Source: JAFGED01 sp964551295 (GTDB lineage Bacteria > Chloroflexota > Anaerolineae > B4-G1). Taken from it: a DNA stretch of 19,499 nt. Position numbers and translations under genes: made by a program. How positions within the stretch are numbered: position 1 is the stretch's first letter; every line of letters starts with the position of its first letter. Below are positions 7,501-13,889 of the stretch, piece after piece. A model generated the notes under the pieces. That model saw only the letters and a program-made list of their open reading frames with translations, was not told where the DNA came from and made no database searches. The stretch spans positions 1-19,499 of the forward strand of contig CAZKDJ010000066.1 of NCBI GenBank assembly GCA_964551295.1, given 5' to 3'.

Positions 7501-9634
7501 GAATCGTCAGGCGGCTATCGTGCCCGACACGCGAAAGGACGACCGTTGGGAGAAGCCGCGGAAGGGAGCGCGGGAATACCGTTCCGCCCTGGGGTCGCCG
7601 CTTGTTGCCGGCGATGCGGTTCTGGGGGCGTTGCTCCTCTTCCAGGCTGAGACCGACTATTTTAGTGAGGAGCATTTGCGCTTGGTGGAGGCCGCTGCCG
7701 CGCAGGTCGCCAACGCGATCAACAACGCCGAGTTGTACAAGCTGATCGTCGAGCAAACAGACCGGCTGGGACGTATGCTTCGCGAGCAGGAGATCGAGGC
7801 AAGCAAGAGTCAGTCTATTCTGGAGGGGGTCGCGGATGGTGTCATGGTGGCCGACGCCCAGGGACAGGTGATTCTATTCAACGCGGCCGCGGAGCGGATT
7901 CTGGAGTTGTCGCGAGAGGAGGCACTGGGCCGCTCGACCAACGAGATGCTTGGGCTGTACGGCGATCAGGCTTCCGACTGGCTCAAGGCGATCAACCAAT
8001 GGACGAATTTGGAGGATCTGGAGGAATACCTGGCCAGCCGGTTAGAGATCGGGGGGCGGATCGTCAGCGTTCACCTGGCGCCGGTGTTGATGGGCCAAGA
8101 GTTCTTGGGCACGGTCTCTGTGTTTCGTGATGTGACGGTGGAGGTTGAGGCCGAGCGGGCCAAGTCGGAGTTTGTCTCCACGGTGTCGCACGAGCTGCGC
8201 ACGCCGATGACGTCGATCAAGGGATACGCCGATCTCTTGCTGATGGGGGCGGTTGGCTCGTTGACGGGTGAACAAGAAAGATTCCTGACGATCATCAAGA
8301 GCAACACGGATCGCCTCACCTTGTTGGTCAACGACTTGCTGGATATCTCGCGGATCGAGAGTGGGCGACTGATATTGACCCCGAGGGTGGTCCGCGTGGA
8401 AGACCTGATTGCCCAGGTCATCACGACCATGGGAGCTCGGGCGGCGGAGAGAGAGTTGGAACTATGTTCGGAGTTGTCCTCGGTGCTGCCAGAGATTTTT
8501 GTCGACCCCGATCGCGTGATCCAGATCTTGACCAACCTGGTGGGGAACGCGTGCCGCTATACGCCGTCTGGAGGCGAGATCGTGGTGTCGGCGAGCGCGC
8601 ACGCTGGTGAAATCCAGGTGTCGGTGCGGGACACGGGTATTGGTATCTCGGAGGAGGATCAGCAGAGGCTCTTTTCCCGATTCTTCCGCTCCGATGATCC
8701 GACGGTTCAGGAAGCGCCGGGCACCGGATTGGGTCTTTCCATCACCAAGTCGCTCGTGGAGATGCACGGCGGGCAGATTTGGGTGGAAAGCGAGTTGGGC
8801 CACGGGAGTGCGTTCACGTTTAGCCTGCCCACTGCGCAGGCCTGGGAGGCGTCTCAGGCTGAGGGCAAGCCCGAGCGGACGTCGAAGAGGGTGCTCGTCG
8901 TCGAGGATGACGATGATATAGCCAATTTGATCCGGCTGCACTTGGCCGGGGATGGCCGGGAGGTGCTCATCGCGCAACGGGGGGATGAGGCATTGGAGAT
9001 GGCGCAGCGCGAGCGTCCTGATTTGATCACGCTGGATGTCCTGTTGCCAGACGCCGATGGCTTTGGCGTGCTCGAGCAGTTGAAATCCAATCCCATCACG
9101 CGGGGGATCCCGGTGATCGTTGTCTCCATTTTGCAAGATCAGGATGACGGCTTGCGGCTGGGAGCGGTCGACTATATCACCAAGCCGATCGACGAGGAAC
9201 GATTGGTGCGAGCAGTGCGTCGAGTGCTCGTGCGGGGTGGTACGGTGCTGGCGGTGGATGATGACAAGGATACGCTGGCCCTGATGCGGGAGGCGCTGCG
9301 CGCTCACAACTTTGGTGTGCGGACGACCACGCGGGGCAAGCGTGTGCTGCGCGTGGCACGCGAGGTGCAACCCGCGTTGATATTGCTCGATCTCAAGTTG
9401 CAAGATATGGATGGGTACGCCGTGCTGAAGAAGCTTAAGGACGACCCCGAAACACAGGCTATTCCGGTGATAGTGGTGACGGGCAGTCCGGTGATTGATG
9501 ATGCGAAACGACAGAAGGTGCTTGCCTTGGGAGCCGCTAGCTTTGTGGCCAAGCCATTCTCTGTGGATGGATTGATCGACGAGATTGAGACAATCCTGTG
9601 GGAGAACGGTGGCGTGGTCAGCGGTGACCAGTGA
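4538..9634 (+). CDS. giant soluble hybrid histidine kinase (6 GAF, PAS, HisKA, HATPase, 2 receivers)
   Basis: About 1698 residues with no membrane segment or signal peptide. Order, with approximate residues from ATG 4538: GAF1 30-175, GAF2 202-341, GAF3 368-510, GAF4 541-705, GAF5 733-871, a coiled coil 876-920 (ELEQRVEERTQELAEAM), GAF6 921-1068, PAS 1091-1203, HisKA 1206-1274 with phospho-acceptor H1218 in SHELRTP, HATPase 1320-1431 (N box NLVGNACRYTPSGG, DTGIGIS, GTGLGLS), receiver 1 1451-1564 (D1500 in LDVLLPDADG) and receiver 2 1568-1688 (D1618 in LDLKLQDMDG). Each GAF ends in a signalling helix of the AVENVRMVEELERRADTL kind. The frame is also open from a TTG at 4514, 2 bp after the previous stop; ATG 4538 is preferred because GGTGGG lies 5 bp before it. 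It is probably co-transcribed with the receivers on both sides. Ligands of the GAF domains are unknown. Confidence 0.93.
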   Translation: MSAWIKKRGSPQSVDQEEKAKYSGPAVDGGFDLEATLDALLSGAHQVMGYDVAEFTLWNEELACCITQDWRGSRAYAWEAGGVYKLDEGYVGWIARHQESLFIPDVKARRDVRPKLDKRGYPFRAYIGVPMLSQGRFIGTLGVFSCRKDAFAEHDVETLQAISNQAAVALESAYLYQEAQQRAAELASLAAISAAVSESLDLERVLQTITSVVLEVVGCQRAAIFVLDEEQQVLRLEMAQGLGEEYTAEPEVLELERDGRAHAFVTGAPLIVTDSQGDALGATREGFLAFADLPLKRAKRTIGMLSAMFTKPHSFSDSAIEFLNALADQAAIAIENARLYSQTDEKLQRWMRALDGLERVSRKINDTLMLDDILPVIMEQAVLLSKATRGAIVLRDVESGVLRLGVHEGYSEEGTDRIRAVLRSPASHAALSEVLRTDQSLVISDVTSVIGESGFEADTRALLIVPIFYAEMLAGVIFLGSTEEDAFDQEAAGFVESLSAQTAIAVGNKQRYDEQVEQRDLLTRRADQLAMVLEVSRALRSDRPLDDVLEEIAYAVEETVGFNVVLISVLEGSPPENRWAAAAGIPIPTFERMKQMRRSWFDVVEVMSDEFRISQSYYIPAEQQQHWRGRLDVYEYEESEDTAREPGRWHPQDVLLVPLVGPGGDTRGILSVGQPRDGRMPDQSVIEALEIFAAQAGLAVENVRMVEELERRADTLALFNEVSRAATAELKLDDVLSTIVEMAPKLLGYDHSFIFLLDAESEQYVPHAVHGFAFERISDHTFALGEGLVGSVAESGMPLAVDDLAGESGSTLASLRDEMGSVLLAPLAAGSGVVGVLCVGYREPYRFSPTEVATLSALADQVSAAVEHARLFDRVSRFSQELEQRVEERTQELAEAMSDLTVERDRVEMLYRITSQLSSSLDLDHVLNRALRLVVDAAGVEQAFIFLLDLQTGDLLCRAALGSGGESSYVGKTIRFSRGEGLAGWVVENRQAAIVPDTRKDDRWEKPRKGAREYRSALGSPLVAGDAVLGALLLFQAETDYFSEEHLRLVEAAAAQVANAINNAELYKLIVEQTDRLGRMLREQEIEASKSQSILEGVADGVMVADAQGQVILFNAAAERILELSREEALGRSTNEMLGLYGDQASDWLKAINQWTNLEDLEEYLASRLEIGGRIVSVHLAPVLMGQEFLGTVSVFRDVTVEVEAERAKSEFVSTVSHELRTPMTSIKGYADLLLMGAVGSLTGEQERFLTIIKSNTDRLTLLVNDLLDISRIESGRLILTPRVVRVEDLIAQVITTMGARAAERELELCSELSSVLPEIFVDPDRVIQILTNLVGNACRYTPSGGEIVVSASAHAGEIQVSVRDTGIGISEEDQQRLFSRFFRSDDPTVQEAPGTGLGLSITKSLVEMHGGQIWVESELGHGSAFTFSLPTAQAWEASQAEGKPERTSKRVLVVEDDDDIANLIRLHLAGDGREVLIAQRGDEALEMAQRERPDLITLDVLLPDADGFGVLEQLKSNPITRGIPVIVVSILQDQDDGLRLGAVDYITKPIDEERLVRAVRRVLVRGGTVLAVDDDKDTLALMREALRAHNFGVRTTTRGKRVLRVAREVQPALILLDLKLQDMDGYAVLKKLKDDPETQAIPVIVVTGSPVIDDAKRQKVLALGAASFVAKPFSVDGLIDEIETILWENGGVVSGDQ

Positions 9635-9666
9635 CTGATTAGGTGGAAAGCGGGGTAGGAGGAACC

Positions 9667-10047
9667 ATGCCCAAGATCCTCGTTGCTGAAGATGAAAGAG
9701 ATATCCGAGAGCTAATCGGGTTCACGCTGCGGTATGCCGGCTTTGAGGTGGAGCTGGCAATTAACGGCGTCGAGGCGGTGGCAAAGGCCGCTGCAGCGCA
9801 GCCTGATCTGATTGTGCTGGATGTTCGCATGCCAAAGATGACGGGGTACGAGGCATGTCGTCAGCTGAAGGAAGATCCGACGACCGCTGAAATTCCGATC
9901 GTATTCCTCTCGGCCAAGGGGCAGGAGGTCGAGATCGAGCAGGGTTTGGCTTCGGGTGCGTTGGAATACATTGTAAAGCCCTTTGCGCCGGACGAGTTGG
10001 CCAGTCAGGTGAAGGATATTTTGAGGCGCGTAGGGGCGCTGGACTAG
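9667..10047 (+). CDS. stand-alone receiver-domain response regulator
   Basis: A single-domain receiver of 126 residues (CheY-like size). It has the acidic pair E8/D9, phospho-acceptor D52 in LIVLDVRMPKMTG, a Ser at the switch position in IVFLSAKG, and the conserved Lys in YIVKPFAPDE. No output domain follows, so it acts through protein contacts or as a phosphorelay shuttle. The frame is open back to a GTG at 9643, but ATG 9667 is the likely start because TAGGAGG (9656-9662) lies four bases before it. The gene sits 32 bp after the giant hybrid kinase, its probable phosphodonor. The C-terminus (KDILRRVGALD) ends directly after the last helix. Confidence 0.92.
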   Translation: MPKILVAEDERDIRELIGFTLRYAGFEVELAINGVEAVAKAAAAQPDLIVLDVRMPKMTGYEACRQLKEDPTTAEIPIVFLSAKGQEVEIEQGLASGALEYIVKPFAPDELASQVKDILRRVGALD

Positions 10048-10080
10048 CGGAGATAGGTGTTGCGTGGGTGATCGTTTGCG

Positions 10081-10875
10081 ATGAGCGCTATTGTCATTAA
10101 GGAAGGCCTCGTTCATTATGAGGTGATCGGGCGCGGGCAGCCGTTGCTTTTCATTCACGGCTGGCTGGGTTCGTGGCGCTATTGGGTGCCGGCGATGGAG
10201 GAATTATCGGCCCGGCATCGCACCTACGCCTTGGATCTGTGGGGCTTTGGCGATTCCGACAAGTTGAGCACGTACTATAACGTAGAAGCGTACGTCGAGC
10301 TGCTCAGCGAGTTTCTGGATCAGTTGGGTATTCCAAGAATTCCTATTCCCATCGTGGGCCACGGATTGGGGGGATTGGTCGCGCTATCGTTTGCTGCCCG
10401 GTTCCCGAATCTGGTGCAACGGGTGATGGCGGTGAGCGTGCCCGTGCTGGGTGAGGCCATTAACCGGCCGTTGGCCGGTTTCGCCGGTGACGGTGACGCG
10501 TTGGCGCGACTGGTATCTAGGCGCGCCAACTTTCCCGAGGTTGAGATGGAGGCCCGCAAGGCCGACGCGAGTGCCGTTGCCAACAGTGTGGAGTCGGTGA
10601 TGGGATATGACTTGCGTGACGTGTTGTCGCCTCTCGAGGAAACCCCCGTGCTTCTGGCGTACGGTGGAGATGACCCGCTCATCAGGGTTCCCGAGCCCGA
10701 GTGGCTGGAGGGTTTCGAAGACAACGTACGCTCCATGTCTCTGGATGGTGCCCAGCATTTCCCGATGTTGGAAGAGCGCAACAAGTTCAATCGTCTGCTT
10801 AAGGATTTTCTCGACGCCGAAACCGATCTGGAGTCTTTGACGTTGAAGGAAGAGTGGCAGCGTCGCTTTCGATGA
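10081..10875 (+). CDS. alpha/beta hydrolase-fold protein lacking the nucleophilic Ser
   Basis: A complete alpha/beta-hydrolase fold of 264 residues. It has an oxyanion strand LLFIHGWLGSWRYW, the DLWGFGDSD loop, an elbow reading VGHGLGG, an acid region YGGDDPL (D197/D198) and H226 in AQHFPMLEE. The elbow position that normally holds the catalytic Ser is Gly95 (codon gga, 10363-10365), while the acid and His remain. Hydrolysis by the usual Ser mechanism is therefore unlikely; cofactor-free dioxygenases and binding or signalling members of the fold show other uses. It is similar to the truncated hydrolase at the left edge, which does have Ser. The start ATG 10081 has no strong Shine-Dalgarno; it follows the receiver gene by 33 bp. 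A basic C-terminal tail (KEEWQRRFR) extends beyond the fold. Confidence 0.88.
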   Translation: MSAIVIKEGLVHYEVIGRGQPLLFIHGWLGSWRYWVPAMEELSARHRTYALDLWGFGDSDKLSTYYNVEAYVELLSEFLDQLGIPRIPIPIVGHGLGGLVALSFAARFPNLVQRVMAVSVPVLGEAINRPLAGFAGDGDALARLVSRRANFPEVEMEARKADASAVANSVESVMGYDLRDVLSPLEETPVLLAYGGDDPLIRVPEPEWLEGFEDNVRSMSLDGAQHFPMLEERNKFNRLLKDFLDAETDLESLTLKEEWQRRFR

Positions 10876-10892
10876 TACCGAGCGGTTGGCTG

Positions 10893-10930
10893 TTAGCAGT
10901 TTCTGTTACCGGCTAACTGATGACTGCTAA
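10893..10930. repeat. intergenic inverted repeat between hydrolase and permease genes
   Basis: TTAGCAGT (10893-10900) is exactly complementary to ACTGCTAA (10923-10930). A smaller GTTA/TAAC pair (10905-10908 and 10914-10917) is nested inside. The following bases repeat the theme (CTGACTGCTGAC up to the permease ATG). No T-tract follows, so it is not a textbook terminator. It may be a weak hairpin or a remnant of a simple CTGAC-type repeat that has spread between genes. Confidence 0.45.
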
Positions 10931-10945
10931 GCGCTGACTGCTGAC

Positions 10946-12058
10946 ATGTCTATTCCCCGGCTGCTGGCCGTCGTCCGCAAGGAATTGTGCCACATCACGC
11001 GCGATGCGCGTCTTTTGTTCCTCGTAACCGTCGCGCCGGCCTTTTTGTTAGTCACCCTGTCCTACGTGTTTGCCCTCGATGTGGGCCGGGTCAACGTCGC
11101 CGTGCGCGACCTGGATCGCACGTCGCTATCTCGCGATTTCACCGCCAGCCTCGGCGCCGACGATGATTTCGCCGTCGTCGCCTACGTGCAGCGAGATGCG
11201 GAGGTCGAGCCCTTGCTCGTCCGTGGCGTGGCCGACGTGGTGCTCATCATCCCCCACGGTTTCGCCGACGCGGCGTTGGGAGGCCAGCGGACCGAGATGC
11301 AGTGCATCGTCGATGGCTCCGACTCGATCACGGCGGGCCAGACTATCGGCCTCTTGCAGCAGCGCGTGAGCGATTTTGTCACCGATCTTTTGGGGCAGCG
11401 ATCGGTCGATGTGAGCGTGGGGCTACAGGTCAGCGACCGCGCCTGGTACAACGAGACGCTCAAATCGCTGATCAGCATGGTGCCCGGCATGCTGGCTGTT
11501 ATTATGTGCATGCCTGCACTGGCCCTGACGTTGGCGCTGGCCCGCGAGAAAGAGACCGGCTCCTTCGAGGGGCTGATCGCTACGTCGGTGCGCGGGGCAG
11601 AGTACTTGGTCGGGAAGCTGGTTGCCTACGTGATTGGCGGCATGGTGAGCCTAGTGCTCGCTTGGCTTGTTGCCACGCAGTGGTTTCGCGTTCCGTTCCG
11701 CGGTGGGTTCCTCGATTTTCTCCTGCTCGCAGCAGCCTACCTGTTTGCCAGTATGGGCGTCAGCCTGCTGGTGGCCAATTTCGTGCGCAATCAGCAGACG
11801 GCCATGTTCCTCATCCTGATGGTTTTCTTCATCCCCAGCTTTTTCATCGCCGGTCTGATCACCCCGGTCTCCAGTGCGCCTATCGCGCGGGCCGTCGCTT
11901 CTGCTCTGCCGACCACGCACTTCATCGCTATCTCTCGGGGCGTGTTCCTGAAAGGGTTAGGCGTGGTCGCATTGTGGAGGCAGGCATCTGTTCTTGTGGC
12001 AACTGGTGCGGTGTCTCTGGCGGGCAGTCTGGTGCTGCTTGAGAAGAAAATCTCCTGA
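10946..12058 (+). CDS. ABC-2 type transporter permease (YhhJ/YbhR-like), first copy
   Basis: An integral membrane protein of 370 residues. It has one N-terminal membrane segment (~24-45, LLFLVTVAPAFLLVTLSYVF), a ~125-residue extracytoplasmic domain (VNVAVRDLDRTSLSRDF onward), then about five segments: ~173-195, ~215-240, ~255-275, ~288-310 and a final one before the short tail LLEKKIS. This is the layout of the drug/lipid-type ABC-2 exporter permeases. The gene ends 13 bp before a related permease (similar length and topology; FLKGLGVVALW here against MLKGAGLDVLW there), so the two probably form a heterodimer. No ATP-binding protein or HlyD-type adaptor is present in the window. No clear Shine-Dalgarno is seen before ATG 10946. 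Confidence 0.9.
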   Translation: MSIPRLLAVVRKELCHITRDARLLFLVTVAPAFLLVTLSYVFALDVGRVNVAVRDLDRTSLSRDFTASLGADDDFAVVAYVQRDAEVEPLLVRGVADVVLIIPHGFADAALGGQRTEMQCIVDGSDSITAGQTIGLLQQRVSDFVTDLLGQRSVDVSVGLQVSDRAWYNETLKSLISMVPGMLAVIMCMPALALTLALAREKETGSFEGLIATSVRGAEYLVGKLVAYVIGGMVSLVLAWLVATQWFRVPFRGGFLDFLLLAAAYLFASMGVSLLVANFVRNQQTAMFLILMVFFIPSFFIAGLITPVSSAPIARAVASALPTTHFIAISRGVFLKGLGVVALWRQASVLVATGAVSLAGSLVLLEKKIS

Positions 12059-12071
12059 GACTGGAGGACTT

Positions 12072-13187
12072 TTGCTTCTGCGTATCTGGAACCTGGTGCT
12101 GAAAGAGTTCGTCCAGTTCGTGCGCGACTGGCTGATGACGACCTTTATCCTCACCCTACCCATCCTGCAGTTGATCTTGCTGGCTCAAGCGACCAGCTCC
12201 CGCATCTCTGACCTATGTGTAGCGGTATTGGATTTCGATCGTTCCGGTGACAGCCGCCGGCTCGTCGCTGCGTTGGATAACCGGCGGGAGCTGAACGTGT
12301 GCCACTTTCCAGAGACGCTGGAGGATTCCCACTACCTGCTCGACCAAGGGGATGCTACGCTCGCCGTCGTGATTCCCACTGGCTTTGCCGCCGACCTGGC
12401 CGATGCGTCGACAGAGCCTCACGTGCAGCTTGCCGCCGATGCGAGCAACAGTCTGCCCGGTTCGATCGCTCTGCAGGCGGCCAATGGAGCCATTATCGAG
12501 TTTGCCGCCGAACGGGCCGCGACGCGCGGGGCAACTGCGATTTCTCCCGTCGACCTACGCACCACGGTACGCTTTAATCCCGAGCTCAACGCCAGGCTGT
12601 TTTCGATGCCAGCGCAGGTGGGCTTTATCGTCTACCAGGTGACGCTGACCATTACCTCCATCGGTTTGGCTCGCGAGCGGGAGCTGGGGACGTTGGAGCA
12701 GTTGCTGGTGATGCCTTTACGGCGTGTCGAGCTGGTCGTCGGCAAGGCGATCCCCGCCCTCATCATCGGGTCGGTGAACTTTGTGTGCCTGTTGGCGGTC
12801 ACCGTTTTCGTTTTCGAGGTGCCGCTGCGGGGTTCGTTGGCTCTGCTCTTTGCGCTGACGCTGGTGTTCATCGTCGCCGAGATCGGCTATGGCATCTTTA
12901 TCTCTTCCATCGCCCGCACGCAGCAGCAGGCCATCCTGCTCGTATTTGTCTTAGCCATGCTGGACATGACTTTTTCCGGCTACATGGTGCGGGTCAAGAA
13001 CCTGCCCCTGGCGCTGCAAGTGATCGCCCAGGTAGTGCCTTTCAGCCACTACCTGGAGATCATCCGCGGGGTGATGCTCAAGGGGGCCGGGCTGGACGTG
13101 CTGTGGCCACACGCGGCGGCGATGGCGGCGATTGGGGTACTGGTCATCGTCGTCGCCGTGCGCAGCCTGGGGCGGAGCTTGGACTGA
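12072..13187 (+). CDS. ABC-2 type transporter permease, second copy
   Basis: A partner permease of 371 residues from a TTG start at 12072. The frame is open further upstream inside the previous gene, but GGAGGA (12063-12068) sits just before this TTG, and the resulting length and N-terminus (LLRIWNLVLKEFVQFVRDW) match the first copy. Topology is N-terminal segment ~22-42 (TTFILTLPILQLILLAQ), an extracytoplasmic domain, then five segments including FALTLVFIVAEIGYGIFISS and AILLVFVLAMLDMTFSGYMV. The conserved cytoplasmic loop ARERELGTLEQLLVMPLRR is clear and is the region that contacts the ATPase in this family. It is the last gene of the plus-strand run and converges on purN. Cargo is unknown. 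Confidence 0.9.
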   Translation: MLLRIWNLVLKEFVQFVRDWLMTTFILTLPILQLILLAQATSSRISDLCVAVLDFDRSGDSRRLVAALDNRRELNVCHFPETLEDSHYLLDQGDATLAVVIPTGFAADLADASTEPHVQLAADASNSLPGSIALQAANGAIIEFAAERAATRGATAISPVDLRTTVRFNPELNARLFSMPAQVGFIVYQVTLTITSIGLARERELGTLEQLLVMPLRRVELVVGKAIPALIIGSVNFVCLLAVTVFVFEVPLRGSLALLFALTLVFIVAEIGYGIFISSIARTQQQAILLVFVLAMLDMTFSGYMVRVKNLPLALQVIAQVVPFSHYLEIIRGVMLKGAGLDVLWPHAAAMAAIGVLVIVVAVRSLGRSLD

Positions 13188-13188
13188 G

Positions 13189-13269
13189 TTGGTGTATTGG
13201 GAAACTGATAGTTGGTACACTGGCTTTCGTAGGGTATGTCGCAAAGCCGCTCGACCACCAATATACCAA
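13189..13269. terminator. possible bidirectional terminator/inverted repeat
   Basis: TTGGTGTATTGG (13189-13200) pairs with CCAATATACCAA (13258-13269), with one G-U wobble. Inside lies a second stem, GGCTTT (13222-13227) with AAAGCC (13243-13248). The element lies in the ~100 bp gap between the convergent permease and purN stops, where a terminator for both would be expected. The long loop and lack of T-runs make it non-canonical; a relic of a short repeat element is the alternative. Confidence 0.4.
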
Positions 13270-13287
13270 TTACAAATCTACCACCTA

Positions 13288-13887
13288 CTACTCCTCACAC
13301 AACAAATCATATAACGCCTGCACGAACAACCTGTGCTCCACCGCGTGGATGCGCGCCTCCAGGTCATCCAGGCTGTCCTCGGGGTTGATCGGCACGGCTT
13401 CCTGCACGACGACCGGCCCGACGTCAACGCCCTCGTCGGGCACCAGGTGCACCATCACGCCGGTGTGCTCGATCTCGCCCTTGTGGTACGCCTCGTAGGC
13501 GCGCTTGATGCCGTGGGTGCCGGGGAAGGTGGCGGGTAGGGCCGGGTGCAGGTTGAGCACCCGCGAGGGAAAGTGGTCGAGGAAGGCGCTGGTGAACACG
13601 TGCATCCACCCGGCCTGCGCGATCCACGTCACGCCGAAGGATTCGACGACGCTCGTCAGGTCGGCGTCGTACTCGCGGCGCGGACGGCCAGCCTTGGTGT
13701 ACGGCGCCAGGGGAAAGTACACCACCGGCACGCCGTGCTTGACGGCTCGCTTGATGCCGTATGCCTCTCGCCGGTTGGAGACGACCAGGGCGGCTTCGAC
13801 GCCGGGCAGTTTCCCCTCCTCGATGGCCTGCAAGATGGCCTCCAGGTTGGTGCCAGAGCCGGAAATCAGGATAGCGATGCGTGTCAT
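13288..13887 (-). CDS. purN: phosphoribosylglycinamide formyltransferase (GAR transformylase)
   Basis: A 199-residue enzyme that transfers a formyl group from 10-formyl-tetrahydrofolate to GAR, giving FGAR in purine synthesis. The start of the fold is ISGSGTNLEAIL. The folate/catalytic segment includes AGWMHVF and N-L-H-P-A-L, and later H-T-G-V-M-V-H with DEGVDVGPV carry the catalytic Asn, His and Asp. Length fits the family (about 190-215). The ATG at 13887 follows GAGGAG, and the preceding kinase gene stops two bases upstream, so translation is probably coupled. The open frame continues far upstream inside the kinase gene; that extension is not coding. It shares an operon with purD, which makes its substrate. 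Confidence 0.95.
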   Translation of the reverse strand: MTRIAILISGSGTNLEAILQAIEEGKLPGVEAALVVSNRREAYGIKRAVKHGVPVVYFPLAPYTKAGRPRREYDADLTSVVESFGVTWIAQAGWMHVFTSAFLDHFPSRVLNLHPALPATFPGTHGIKRAYEAYHKGEIEHTGVMVHLVPDEGVDVGPVVVQEAVPINPEDSLDDLEARIHAVEHRLFVQALYDLLCEE

Positions 13888-13889
13888 AG

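Noticed and set aside
8462..9403. 313-codon minus-strand frame inside the giant kinase
   Set aside because: Antisense of kinase and receiver domains with intact motifs; composition is His/Gln/Arg-rich as expected of a shadow in GC-rich DNA.
11302..12042. 246-codon plus-strand frame in the first permease
   Set aside because: Out-of-frame reading of a clear membrane protein; no membrane segments or family motifs.
12785..13498. 237-codon plus-strand frame across the permease end, spacer and purN
   Set aside because: It crosses two real genes in the wrong frame or strand and the intergenic inverted repeat; no coherent protein features.
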